Shown here one piece after another: positions 33,801 through 41,698 of a stretch of 64,000 nucleotides of DNA (position 1 is the stretch's first letter; each line of letters starts with the position of its first letter). Both the position numbers and the translations under genes were made by a program. The notes below the pieces were generated by a model. It ran no database searches and was not told the origin of the DNA. It saw only the letters and a list, made by a program, of their open reading frames with translations. This DNA comes from Parvularcula sp038749595 (GTDB taxonomy: Bacteria > Pseudomonadota > Alphaproteobacteria > Caulobacterales > Parvularculaceae). The DNA is taken from contig JBCDHW010000005.1 of NCBI GenBank assembly GCA_038749595.1, positions 213,239 through 277,238 on the forward strand. The letters run 5' to 3'.

Positions 33801-34310
33801 GACGACACCGCCGGTGACAGCACCTTCGCCCGAATAGGTGATGGCGCTCTCGGCAATGGTAGTGAAGTTGATGCCGCCAGCGATTGAGCCGCTGTTGGCG
33901 ATCGTCGCGTCGCCGCCGAATTGCGATGCCGTCACGCCACCGAACAGCGTACCTGCGTTGGTGAACGCGAGCGTGTTTGTGTTCGACGTGTTGAGGCCGT
34001 TGTAGAAAATGTCGACGGCCGCGGTGTCGGTTCCGATCGTGCCGTTGTTGGTGATCGAGACAACGCCCGTCTGCCCAACAGAAAAGAATGTGCCCGGCTG
34101 CTCCACCGTTGCGCCCGTGGCGATGATCAGCGCGATGTCGTTGCCGCCCAGCGCCGTCACCGCGTTCTGCACATCGTTCGCGGTGACCGTCATGTCACAC
34201 GTTATGGTCGTGGTCGCCGTCGTGCACTGAGCCTGCGCAGTGGTGTTGGCGCCGGCTGCAAGTGCGATCCCCGCAACGCTAAGAGCGAGGTTTTGTTTTT
34301 TGCTGAGCAT
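27870..34310 (-). CDS. Giant type Va autotransporter
   Basis: A 2146-residue protein: Sec signal (ALSVAGIALAAGANTTAQAQ region, cleaved after about 28), ~1800 residues of Thr/Gly/Asn/Asp-rich, lysine-poor repetitive passenger predicted to be beta-helical, and a C-terminal ~280-residue barrel (from about GRFNVWASIQRESVDFEG) ending in Phe (ITAGVQIRF). Few Cys after the signal (QCTTATTTITCD only). Repeats of the form TTTDTTTAVGGVAAMTIAEG occur, two of them in a perfect 100-bp DNA duplication. Passengers like this act in adhesion or biofilm. It is divergent from a SARP-like regulator that may control it. Confidence 0.93.
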   Translation of the reverse strand: MLSKKQNLALSVAGIALAAGANTTAQAQCTTATTTITCDMTVTANDVQNAVTALGGNDIALIIATGATVEQPGTFFSVGQTGVVSITNNGTIGTDTAAVDIFYNGLNTSNTNTLAFTNAGTLFGGVTASQFGGDATIANSGSIAGGINFTTIAESAITYSGEGAVTGGVVNLSSRGNITAEFGGNLGTLATGMMASDLEDFFLTSNQFNSVPAEAPVVNGNTTTTNLGGNERVGGTATATVAAGATTGGADIRGIDGASLTVNGTMGADDDGFRDIDIESEGSNFNRVQVVFDDGMGNTSTTTTDTTTAVGGVAAMTIAEGGVVIMDDIDIEGLTASNLTVDGSLTLENFGRVDLDANSSDFVRTTVNTNDGMGNTSTTTTDTTTAVGGVAAMTIAEGGVVIIEDIGIDGRTASNLTVDGLLTIENFGRVELDTTNADDVQTTVNTNDGMGNTTFSFSRVNTEVAGTADLTVGETGTIEGGSVNIFAQGAATIANSGTINAGISASSFNDIFTNDQASTDDGMGNGTSSNASTSTQQASSVTFDNATGGVVGEEGGFVFVNLSSREVAATNSGTIFGSISLGADAFDTASNQSFVRENFVNTQVAFDSTSTASGGDATLVNESGGVIGESPDAPGVVFLSADDTASFTNRGRVNGTVTVRAEPTDSASENNTPLPVVTTDMTTMVVTTVTDVSNSNSTVVGNGTAEIVNDAAGIIVGNITADGNGGASVVNNGSIIGRTTVQSFAADTSSTFESTTTEVFTPGTTADSGTVTTFSSTRTETDVSSGGDVSGTYAGTHGALQFIGAANTSRDGTITQTANGNSNAVISGTVFGTFSGSVVSASFGNPFQGDLALTETVSSELVQDSDGDDRSFTSNSATTATYTRGTGTSSVSVTADAEVTGSVQVSSIGSASVTTSGLIGNDISAFLDADGGRVVTNTVDIVENFDEDGVSTDRTTTDATTNTRSINTGTVTVAVNGGEVEDDVFITGAGGAATFTLAADAAVLDDVNISNASSAAETETRNRTVTTTVTPMETTVVTVTENTDTDAGGNASATIAGVMGREVEDIQDADDFENGSSLFVGTNAGNASASVTGQVGGNITVSAEGFATTFNSEDTRVDGTVTAFMQSNTSTASGGTATFTASGADSDIPVNFGDISVRGFGGSDVTVGANSTVLADGGQSLFVGSVLTNSTDMTTFVFDETTQTGSIGQQTSTNVGSDSTVTNAGQIGRADNSNSSVSVISRTVGTVGNTGTIFGSVSVDSIFQDLAVTTTIADANDVSETQTVDRTYTAVGGTGTVTNSNLIGGNVTVGAVTGTVNNTGVVGGGVFFGQRVDNFTTQTQDTRSQFGDEEITGPITPFVQNYTLNQSAFVEGTINVGGVLSNRSFTDEDFVQTSNASGNRVQTSTINADIQLNDGSVTGGILAEMDLDTGARLTNTNVTLNGSGFVGFDENGIFDVDLFGGLNPFFLNFLGTGLPGTPFDIGLSGTDTFLDLATRFAAINADFDENDFNSFINGVANTGIRGVETLTKTGDGTFVISGPAFDENTSISGIDFFTVDVGAFNIDGGEIQLNISNFSPALVSEQVFFGIHGDVTNSGTLVLGTRIDVEPERFAVDGGLQLINGVDVLHRGNYTQTSTGTLAVGILPSLVRVGLNEPAFVGGGSLDPLSQLVVGVDNSLFTTSEDLLGPFGELSGSIMVEGDLNLAGTVELVSPTRGIFVDGESVDFAMVTGTVTVSANTSFTSDSNFVSFGLGQRDEGGMTVLSATANRAGFDTAATSENGAAVGAAMTAALPGMVTTISNAVDGNIGLGGEAFRNAQDLANLVVGFDTLLTMEQVGQALDDISSGAQYGTLTAIRTTAPFLGAMDPGRVTQGDGRFNVWASIQRESVDFEGDTNVGSENLESDSFGLSAGIGILTEGGEWGLGFGYGETEAEADDLSFVADAETWMIGAFAQQDWRGFTFSGDVVFAWSEWVADRDLGVLSREAFSEFDSKEIRTDIAGSYMFDFDQGWVAPFAEVSFRYFNFDGFTEEGAGSLNLIVEDAENTVINPIIGARAGSSYAVGGAVIRPELLLSYTFQGDNEALRDVAASFAPDTEFRLEGVDPEGFLTVGGGINADFSRNAGAFVRGSFSPGNNYETANITAGVQIRF
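33103..33202. repeat. Direct repeat copy 1 inside the autotransporter
   Basis: 100 bases identical to 33334-33433, spaced exactly 231 bases (77 codons) apart, so the frame is kept. Confidence 0.9.
33334..33433. repeat. Direct repeat copy 2 inside the autotransporter
   Basis: Second identical 100-base copy; flanking sequence is similar but diverged, which points to a recent gene-conversion or slippage event within an older tandem repeat. Confidence 0.9.
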
Positions 34311-34611
34311 GACGTTCCCTTGTGGTTCCTAGACCGATCCATTCGTTACGCGCTCACGCATCACGTGCGCGCGATAGAAGGGGGGCAATGGACCCGTCAG
34401 CGTTCAGAAAGCGCTCGTGTTACGTGATTTGATCGCTCTAAAAGCGTGAAAACATCAGAAAAACTGAAGTTCTTGCTTTGCCTGCGCAGTGACTTCTTTC
34501 AGAAGCGTCATGGTTACCGAAAGTTCGGGGAGCGTGGTCGTTAGGAGAGAACGCTCAACCGGAGGTAGCTGGCTCAGTTTGATCCGACGCCCGGTACGGG
34601 GCGGTCAATAA
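34311..34611. promoter_or_regulatory. Divergent promoter region, autotransporter / SARP-like gene
   Basis: 300 bases with no open frame of note. They separate the giant autotransporter (minus) from the SARP-like regulator (plus) and must hold both promoters. No clear operator was identified. Confidence 0.4.
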
Positions 34612-36366
34612 ATGCGTAAGATTCATCAACGGACGAGGGGGTTCGTGAGCACAAACGGCAAAGCAACACTTTCACTGTTAGGCGCACCGCGCCTGGAGTG
34701 CGCGCGCGGCACACACGTTAAGATTTCAAGCCGTAAGGCGATGGCACTCCTGGCGACCTTGGCTGCAGCAAAGCATTCGGAGCGGACCCGGGTCTGGTTA
34801 CAGCAGACCCTCTGGGGATCCCGCAGCGCGTCGCAAGCGCAAAGCAGCCTGCGCCGAGAATTGTCGAACCTCCGCAAACTGCTCAACGCAGCGGGCATCG
34901 ATATTCTCGATACGGACTACAGAACTGTCCGGCTGAAGCGCGAGAACATCGACGTCGACATCCACGCGGCCGACGCGGTATTCACCGATTTTCTGGAAGG
35001 TCTCGACCTCGCCGGAGAAGAGGGCTTCGAAGACTGGCTCCGGGAGATGCGGAACCACGAAGAACCGGCTGAACATGCGCCAGCGCTTTTGTCGGAGCCC
35101 ACGCACTATAATGACAATCCGTTTCGTGCACCGGCGCGCTCCGCGCATGCGAATTTGCAGCCGACAATTTCAATTGAGACGCCGCTGCTTTCAGCGGACG
35201 ACGGGAGCTTAGACGAGCTCGCCCAGAGAGCGCACCTTGAGCTTAGCACGTTGATGATGCGCCCGAGGCTTCTGCCAACGGTGGCCACACCGCCGCGCAC
35301 AACAGCGCTCACTTTACGTGAGAACGCCACTGCCGAACCCCAGTCGACGTCACGCTTTATTGCGCGCGCGCAAGCGATCGCCACGGGGCGGGGCCAAGCG
35401 ATCAGCTTTGCACTCATCGAGATGCCCGACGCCATCATCCGCTGGAGCGAGACCCGGATGATGCCGAAAAATCCGGACGACCACACCCTCAGGCTAGAAG
35501 CGGCTCGGGCAACGAGCTCGATCGCCGCGGCCTACCAGCAATGCCTGCGCCGCCTGATCGACGACAACGATCCCATCGCATCGCAAGGATTATTTGCGCA
35601 GATTTGGCGCATCCGGTTTTGCATTGACGCGTTGTCTCCGTCGGCGCTCGACGAAGCCGATATTCTGATGCGCCGCGCCCTTGTTGAACATCCCCACGAC
35701 AGCGAAGTGTTGATGACCCACGCACATCTCACGCTGTGGCGGCATTGGATGGATAGGGCGGACCCAGAGGAAACCCACGCCATAGGGCCGATGATCCGTG
35801 CCGCGATGCGTTCCGATCCGATGGATGCCCGGGGCCCTCTGTTTAGTGGTATCCTCTCCACCTGGCATCGCCAAACGACGGATGCGATCGACAGCCTTAG
35901 CCGCGCGTGCCGCCTTGATCCCAGCTCGGCGCAGGCCTTCTCGCACCACGGCTCGGCCTATATGCTCGCCGGTGATGCGCAATCCGCACTCGGACTGTTC
36001 GAGAAGGCGCTGTTCCTTGCTCCGCTCGACCCCAACCGGTTCTTTATCCAGGGGCAGATCGCATCGGCCCTGTGGATGCTGGAGCGGTATGAAGACGCGC
36101 TGAAAATGGCACATGAAACGAAAGCCACGCGGCCCGGGTATGTGCTCGCTCACGCCATTGAGGTGGCATCGCTCAACGCCCTTGGTCGTGGGCGTGAAGC
36201 CCGCCGGATCCGGGCGCAGCTGATCGATCGCAAGCAAGACCTCTATAAGTCCATGTTGAAGTGGTTTCCGTTCACGGATCAATCTTGGATCGAGCGGCTC
36301 CACGCCCAGGTCGAGGGCTCGAGCCGAACCAGCACCGCCGTTTCACTCGCTGGCAACGCAGCGTAA
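34612..36366 (+). CDS. SARP-like regulator: wHTH/BTAD plus TPR protein
   Basis: A 584-residue protein. Residues ~15-115 look like the OmpR-type winged helix of SARP/AfsR proteins (SLLGAPRLECARG, SSRKAMALLATLA, SQAQSSLRRELSNLRKLL, GIDILDTDYRTVRL), followed by IDVDIHAADAVF. A middle linker precedes a C-terminal TPR-like half (AFSHHGSAYMLAGDAQSALGLFEKAL and similar). No NB-ARC domain is seen. SARP members activate nearby clusters, so the divergent autotransporter is the likely target; that is inference. A GTG at 34645 after GAGGGGG is an alternative start. Confidence 0.8.
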   Translation: MRKIHQRTRGFVSTNGKATLSLLGAPRLECARGTHVKISSRKAMALLATLAAAKHSERTRVWLQQTLWGSRSASQAQSSLRRELSNLRKLLNAAGIDILDTDYRTVRLKRENIDVDIHAADAVFTDFLEGLDLAGEEGFEDWLREMRNHEEPAEHAPALLSEPTHYNDNPFRAPARSAHANLQPTISIETPLLSADDGSLDELAQRAHLELSTLMMRPRLLPTVATPPRTTALTLRENATAEPQSTSRFIARAQAIATGRGQAISFALIEMPDAIIRWSETRMMPKNPDDHTLRLEAARATSSIAAAYQQCLRRLIDDNDPIASQGLFAQIWRIRFCIDALSPSALDEADILMRRALVEHPHDSEVLMTHAHLTLWRHWMDRADPEETHAIGPMIRAAMRSDPMDARGPLFSGILSTWHRQTTDAIDSLSRACRLDPSSAQAFSHHGSAYMLAGDAQSALGLFEKALFLAPLDPNRFFIQGQIASALWMLERYEDALKMAHETKATRPGYVLAHAIEVASLNALGRGREARRIRAQLIDRKQDLYKSMLKWFPFTDQSWIERLHAQVEGSSRTSTAVSLAGNAA

Positions 36367-36402
36367 GAGGCCCTCGTCACAAGGCGGAGGAAAGACCTTC
36401 GC

Positions 36403-37053
36403 TTATCGGTTCGGCAGCAGCGTTTCGACGCATTTCTCCGCCCATTCCGCGGGTTTTGGGAAGGGGCGTTTGGTAACGCCCATCTGTGCACGGATGAACG
36501 GTATGCCTTCCCACATGCCAACCAACTGCTCCGCGAGCTCCTGAGCTGTCAGGGGCGTGTCGATCCAACCTTGATCGATCGCCTGCGCGAAGAGAGCAGA
36601 GAGCACTCCTAAAGTTCGTCCGTATGCAGCGCTATAAAACTCCGATGCGATCTCTGGATGCGCCCTCGCCTCTTCATGCATCAGTTGACTGAACTGCAGG
36701 ATCTCAGGCTTGTTGAGAAACTTCATGAGGTTGGTGCCGTAGCGGACGAGAGAGGCCCTCAGATCATCGAGGCTCTCGATATCCGTCAGTGTACCCGCCT
36801 CAAAACTCTCGGCCTCAGCGACGGTGACAGCCTTCAAGACCTCGACCATGTTAGGGAAGTATTTGTAAAGCGTCGCCTTTGAAACTGACGCCTCTTTGGC
36901 CAACATGTCGGTCGACACACGTTCAAAGCCTTGCGCGAAAAACAGCGTCCGGCCCGCTTTCACGATGCGATCCTGGGGGCTGTCCTTTTTATAAGCCACG
37001 GAACGGCCTCGCTTTTCTATTCTCACCTGCGACGGATCAGCCACTTTCAACAT
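36403..37053 (-). CDS. TetR family transcriptional regulator
   Basis: A 216-residue repressor with the N-terminal HTH (ILFFAQGFERVSTDMLAKEA-like block, then SVSKATLYKYFPN) and an AefR/TetR_C_7-like ligand domain (EILQFSQLMHEEARAHPEIA). It is divergent from the RND operon, with a 33-bp palindrome in the shared promoter, so it very likely represses that operon and itself, relieved by a hydrophobic ligand. Confidence 0.93.
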   Translation of the reverse strand: MLKVADPSQVRIEKRGRSVAYKKDSPQDRIVKAGRTLFFAQGFERVSTDMLAKEASVSKATLYKYFPNMVEVLKAVTVAEAESFEAGTLTDIESLDDLRASLVRYGTNLMKFLNKPEILQFSQLMHEEARAHPEIASEFYSAAYGRTLGVLSALFAQAIDQGWIDTPLTAQELAEQLVGMWEGIPFIRAQMGVTKRPFPKPAEWAEKCVETLLPNR

Positions 37054-37096
37054 GACTCACGCCTTTCGTCTTGCCGGTTACGAACTACAAAGATAT

Positions 37097-37129
37097 GTAC
37101 TGTACCGTACTGTTTGTACGATACAGTAC
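37097..37129. promoter_or_regulatory. 33-bp near-perfect palindromic operator for the TetR regulator
   Basis: GTACTGTA (37097-37104) mirrors TACAGTAC (37122-37129), and inside it CGTAC (37106-37110) mirrors GTACG (37116-37120), all sharing one centre at 37113; only one pair (105/121) fails. It lies between the TetR start (37053) and the RND start, the classic TetR operator position. Confidence 0.8.
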
Positions 37130-37145
37130 CGTTCCAATAAAACAT

Positions 37146-39518
37146 ATGGAGGCGACGTTGACAAATTCCAACTGGTCCGAAGGCGTCGGACGCGCCGTGG
37201 CCACGTTCTCGGTGGGCGCCCGATTCGCGCTCGTGCCCTTGTTCATTATCGTATGCCTCGCAGTCGGCTATGGAGCCTCCACGTTAAAGTTTGCCGGCGA
37301 TTATCGCGTCTTCTTCGGCGCAGACAATCCCGACTTCATTGCGAATGAAAACGCCCAGGCGACGTTCGGTCGGCCGGATAACATCGCCTTTGTGGTGATC
37401 CCTGACGACAAGAACATTTATACGCAAGACACGATCGAGCTCATTCATCTGATCACGGATAAGTCGTGGACCTTGCCCTACGTCTCGCGGGTCGATAGCC
37501 TCACCAACTTCCAGAATACGCGCGGCGAGGCCGACGACTTGATCGTTGAGGATCTAGTCTTTGACCCCGCGGAGCTGACGCCAGCCCTGATCGAAGACGT
37601 CAAACAGGCAGCCGAGAATGAGCCGTTGATCAACGGGTTCGTTGTTTCGCGCGATGGCGAGGCGACCATCGTCAACGCCACGGTGCAGTTGCCCACCGAT
37701 GTGGCGAACGTGTCGACAATGGCGCAAGAGGTGGCACGGACCATCCGCGCTGATGTGCTTCGTCAGTACCCGGGGCATACCATTCACATCACCGGAGTTG
37801 CCAGCCTGTCGGCGGCATTCGAAGAGGCGGGCGTCCGCGACTCGTCAACCCTCATTCCGGCGGTCTACGCCTTTATTCTCGTCGTGATCCTCGTGGCACT
37901 GCGATCTGTCAGTGCAATGATTGGCGCGTTGCTCGTGATCTTGCTTGCGACCTTTGTCGGAGTCGGCGTTGGCGGCTTGACGGGTGTCGAGCTAACCCCG
38001 ATCTCCCTTGCGGCGCCGACGATCATCCTTACGATTGCTGTGGCTGACGCCATTCACGTCATCTCGAACATCCGTACAAAGATGCGGCAAGGCGCCGAAA
38101 AGCGCGAGGCGATCATAAGCGCGACCACGCTCAACTTTGCACCTATTGGGATCACATCGCTGACAACGGTTGTCGGCTTCCTGACACTGAACTTCTCCGA
38201 CAGCCCGCCGTTTCATCACCTAGGCAATATGTCGGCAGCCGGGATTGCAGCAGCTTGGCTCTTGTCGATCACGTTTTTGCCTGCGATCCTCATGCTTTTG
38301 CCCATGAAGTTCAAGAAAGCCGAAGAAGGTGTTTCGGCGTCGCGCGGTGAATTCGTCGGCGCGGTCGCGGATTTCGTCATCGCGCGACCCGGCGCGGTCG
38401 CTGGCTCCGTCCTCGGATTATGCGCCGTCGCTATCGCATTCATCCCGACCATGACGATTAACGATCAGTGGTCGGGCTATTTCGATGAGCGGCTTGAGTT
38501 CCGCCAGGCCATCGACGCAGCTGATCCCTACTTCGGATCAGACAACGTCGAATTCATTCTTGATCCCGGCGAACCGGGCGCCGTGACGGAGCCGAAGTTT
38601 TTGGAGACCGTCGACGCGTTCGCGGCATGGCTGCGCTCCCAGGACCAGGACGTTGCCCATGTCTTTGCCCTCTCAGACATCATGAAGCGGGTGAACCGGA
38701 ACCTGAACGGCGACGACCCGGCCTACTACGCAATCCCCGATGACCGGACGCTCGCAAGCCAGTATTTGCTCGTGTACGAACTGTCCCTGCCCTATGGCTT
38801 GGACCTGAACAACCGGGTCGACATCGACCGGCAGTCGACGCGGATCACCGCTTCGATGAAAGATATCTCTACGGAGGAAACAAAAGCTTTCATCGCGCGC
38901 GCAGAAGCCTGGTGGGATGCATACGGCAACGGCTACCAGCTTGATATCACGGGATCAAAAGTACTCTTCGCCTTTGTTGCGCAACGGAACATTGAGGCGG
39001 TGTTTGAAGGGGCGATCTACCTCATTATCGCGATTTTTGTGATCCTCGCGGTGACCTTCCGGTCGGCGAAGGTGGGGCTCGTGAGCTTGGTGCCGAATGC
39101 TCTGCCGCTCCTCACGGCGTTCGGTGTTTGGGCCATTTTGGTCGGCGTCGTCGGCTTTTCCGTCGCAGCTGTGGGCGCCGTAGCGGTCGGTCTTATCGTG
39201 GATTACACCGTACACTTCCTGGCCAAATACTTCCGTGCTCGGAAGACCGATGGGAAGTCTGTCGAAGACGCTGTCCGCTACGCCTTCGATACGGCAGGCG
39301 TCGCGATTTTCTTAACGACGGTGATCCTCGTCGCCGGGTTCTCGATCCTCGTGACCTCCTCGTTCAAGCTCAACGCTGACCTTGGCCTCCTCACGGCGGT
39401 TGCCGTGATCCTCGCCATGGTCATCAACTTCACCCTCTTGCCGGCGATGTTCCTTTTGGCCGACCGCCGGAAGAACGCAGGCAACGCCCCTCACCTTCAA
39501 ACCCAACCCGCAAAGTAG
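37146..39518 (+). CDS. MMPL/RND superfamily transporter
   Basis: A ~790-residue RND protein of the MMPL/hydrophobe-transport type: TM1 near residues 20-45, a periplasmic domain, TM2-6 (with sterol-sensing-like segment LAAPTIILTIAVADAIHVI carrying a charged Asp), a second periplasmic domain and TM8-12 (AVAVGLIVDYTVHFLAKYF, Asp in TM10). The half-size periplasmic loops set it apart from AcrB. Such proteins export lipids or other hydrophobic substrates. The TTG at 37158 has GGAGG at ideal spacing and may be the true start; the ATG at 37146 has none. First gene of a three-gene operon. Confidence 0.9.
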   Translation: MEATLTNSNWSEGVGRAVATFSVGARFALVPLFIIVCLAVGYGASTLKFAGDYRVFFGADNPDFIANENAQATFGRPDNIAFVVIPDDKNIYTQDTIELIHLITDKSWTLPYVSRVDSLTNFQNTRGEADDLIVEDLVFDPAELTPALIEDVKQAAENEPLINGFVVSRDGEATIVNATVQLPTDVANVSTMAQEVARTIRADVLRQYPGHTIHITGVASLSAAFEEAGVRDSSTLIPAVYAFILVVILVALRSVSAMIGALLVILLATFVGVGVGGLTGVELTPISLAAPTIILTIAVADAIHVISNIRTKMRQGAEKREAIISATTLNFAPIGITSLTTVVGFLTLNFSDSPPFHHLGNMSAAGIAAAWLLSITFLPAILMLLPMKFKKAEEGVSASRGEFVGAVADFVIARPGAVAGSVLGLCAVAIAFIPTMTINDQWSGYFDERLEFRQAIDAADPYFGSDNVEFILDPGEPGAVTEPKFLETVDAFAAWLRSQDQDVAHVFALSDIMKRVNRNLNGDDPAYYAIPDDRTLASQYLLVYELSLPYGLDLNNRVDIDRQSTRITASMKDISTEETKAFIARAEAWWDAYGNGYQLDITGSKVLFAFVAQRNIEAVFEGAIYLIIAIFVILAVTFRSAKVGLVSLVPNALPLLTAFGVWAILVGVVGFSVAAVGAVAVGLIVDYTVHFLAKYFRARKTDGKSVEDAVRYAFDTAGVAIFLTTVILVAGFSILVTSSFKLNADLGLLTAVAVILAMVINFTLLPAMFLLADRRKNAGNAPHLQTQPAK

Positions 39519-39529
39519 GAGACCAGACG

Positions 39530-40354
39530 ATGACACTCTCTGACATTCTCACCGGCACCGCCGTAACATCAGTTTTTCTCCTATCGGGCATCGTATGTGC
39601 TCAGACCGCAGAGGAGTTGGCGTCCGATGACCCTGCCGTACGCGGCTACGCTATTGCTGAGCGCAACGACAAGACCGATGCAGGCTTTGGCACCTCCAGC
39701 GTCAGGCTGACGATGACCCTGGCCGACCCACGCGGGCGGGAAACCACCCGGGAGCTTCAAATCGATACGCTCGAGAAGCCGAACGAAGGCGACGGTGATT
39801 GGTCGGTGACCAAGTTTTTCTCGCCGCCCGACGTGGAGGGAACGGCCTTACTGAGCCAGGCCCGGATTTTGGAGAGCGATAACCAATGGCTCTATCTGCC
39901 TGCGTTACGTCGCGTGAAGAGGATCTCGTCGTCGAACAAGTCAGGGCCGTTTGTTGGGTCTGAGTTTGCCTTTGAAGACCTGACGGCGAGTGAGCTTGGG
40001 AAGTACGCTTACATTTATCTGGGTACGGAGACACTCGACGACGGCTCTGAAGTCGATAAGCTTCAGTGTAACCCACAATATGAGCGCTCGGGCTATACGA
40101 AATTGCACTGCTATTTCGACACGGCGACGTTCCAGGCGCGGCGTCTTGAGTTTTTTGATCGCGGGGGACGGCTTCTCAAGACGCTCGATTTGCTCGACTA
40201 TCGACAGTATCCGGAGGGTTATTATCGCTCCCACCGCCAGGTGATGACGAACCATCTGACGGGTAAGTCGACGACCCTCGCGTTCGGTGATTTCGACTTT
40301 GGCGTCGATTTGAACACGCGCGATTTCGAGCCTAGCGCGCTCGACCGGTTCTAA
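39530..40354 (+). CDS. LolA-like outer membrane lipoprotein-sorting family protein
   Basis: A 274-residue periplasmic protein: signal peptide (ending IVCAQ), then a LolA/LolB-like half-barrel with the motif DNQWLYLPALRRVKRIS and KSGPFVGSEFAFEDLT, characteristic of the 'outer membrane lipoprotein-sorting' family encoded beside MMPL transporters. These proteins are thought to carry lipids across the periplasm. TAGGAG precedes the ATG; it lies 11 bases after the RND gene and 11 before the barrel gene. Confidence 0.85.
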   Translation: MTLSDILTGTAVTSVFLLSGIVCAQTAEELASDDPAVRGYAIAERNDKTDAGFGTSSVRLTMTLADPRGRETTRELQIDTLEKPNEGDGDWSVTKFFSPPDVEGTALLSQARILESDNQWLYLPALRRVKRISSSNKSGPFVGSEFAFEDLTASELGKYAYIYLGTETLDDGSEVDKLQCNPQYERSGYTKLHCYFDTATFQARRLEFFDRGGRLLKTLDLLDYRQYPEGYYRSHRQVMTNHLTGKSTTLAFGDFDFGVDLNTRDFEPSALDRF

Positions 40355-40365
40355 GGAGCGTTACG

Positions 40366-41583
40366 ATGGACAAGCGGCGACCGCGACTGGCGAGCCTTGG
40401 CAGCGGGATCCTTCCTGCTGCGCTCGCCTTCCTGCCTTGGGAGGCGGCAGCGCAATCCCTCCGTGTAACTCCTGAAGTTGCTGTTGAGAGCCGGATCTTT
40501 TTTGACGATGCGCAATTCGAAGATCAATTCGAGGACGCTCAAGGGGGATTTATCTTTGGCGGCAACGTGAGCTGGACGAGCGGCGATCGCAAGACGCGTG
40601 TGTTATTCGAGCCTTATGTCCGTCTTGATACTGAGGATGAGGCGCGTAACTATGCTGATATCCGTGAGCTGAGCGTCTCACGCCGCATGGGCGATTGGGA
40701 TGTCCTGGTTGGTGTCAGCCAAGTCTTCTGGGGCGTTGCGGAGTCGCGCAACGTTGTCGACGTGATCAACCAGTTCGACACGATCGAAGACTTTGACCAA
40801 GGAGAAAAGTTGGGTCAGCCTATGGTTCGGATCTCCAAACGGACGGGGATCGGTACGTTCGAGGCCTACTATCTTCCATTCTTCCGTGAACAGCTCTTTC
40901 CAAGCGAAGAAGGACGCCTGCGGTTTGATCCGCCGGTGAATACCGATGCCGCTGAATTCGAGCGCGATAATGAGGAATGGGCCGGCGACTTTGCCTTGCG
41001 TTATTCCAACGTCTTCGGCAATTTCGACGTGGGCCTCCACGCCTTTCACGGCACCAGCCGAACACCGTTTCTTGCGGCTAGCGATGACTTCTCTGAGCTC
41101 GATCCTCTTTATCAAGAACTGACCCAAGGTGGTATTGACGTTCAGTATACGAAGAGGTCATGGCTACTCAAGTTTGAGGGAGCAGGTGTCGAGGTTGGAG
41201 GCGATACCTTTTTCTCCAGCGTCAGCGGCTTTGAGTACACGTTTTTTGATGTGAAACGGAGTGGATTCGATATCGGGGTCATCGGTGAATATCTCTATGA
41301 CGACCGCGATTTCGCGTTGGCGCCGATTAACGTCTTTGAGAACGATGTTTTTGCCGGAACACGGATCACCCTGAATGATATTCAGGACACCGAGGTTTTA
41401 GCGGGCGCTATTGTCGACACTGATACGGGCGGCGTGATCGCTTCCGCCGAGTTTCAGCGGCGATTTGGATCGAGCATACTTCTCGAGATCGAAGGTCGCT
41501 ATTTCGAGGGCTCCGGCGATCCCTTTGTTGATCCGTTTGCTGATGACAGCCATCTCACGCTTCGCTTAACCCGTTATTTTTGA
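40366..41583 (+). CDS. Outer membrane beta-barrel protein of the RND operon
   Basis: A 405-residue protein with a signal peptide (ending EAAAQS) and many amphipathic beta strands, finishing LTLRLTRYF with a terminal Phe. It resembles uncharacterised barrels encoded next to MMPL/LolA-like pairs. AAGGAG precedes the ATG. The neighbours suggest it is the outer membrane exit or acceptor for the transported substrate; that role is inferred, not shown. Confidence 0.7.
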   Translation: MDKRRPRLASLGSGILPAALAFLPWEAAAQSLRVTPEVAVESRIFFDDAQFEDQFEDAQGGFIFGGNVSWTSGDRKTRVLFEPYVRLDTEDEARNYADIRELSVSRRMGDWDVLVGVSQVFWGVAESRNVVDVINQFDTIEDFDQGEKLGQPMVRISKRTGIGTFEAYYLPFFREQLFPSEEGRLRFDPPVNTDAAEFERDNEEWAGDFALRYSNVFGNFDVGLHAFHGTSRTPFLAASDDFSELDPLYQELTQGGIDVQYTKRSWLLKFEGAGVEVGGDTFFSSVSGFEYTFFDVKRSGFDIGVIGEYLYDDRDFALAPINVFENDVFAGTRITLNDIQDTEVLAGAIVDTDTGGVIASAEFQRRFGSSILLEIEGRYFEGSGDPFVDPFADDSHLTLRLTRYF

Positions 41584-41698
41584 GGCGTTTAGTCTCCTAG
41601 CGCTTCCTAGGTTCAACGTACGCGCATTACCGAGCAGCGTGCTCGCCCACTTGGTGCCGATCAGCACGACGTGCGCGCTGACCCCGCGAGCAGACCGG

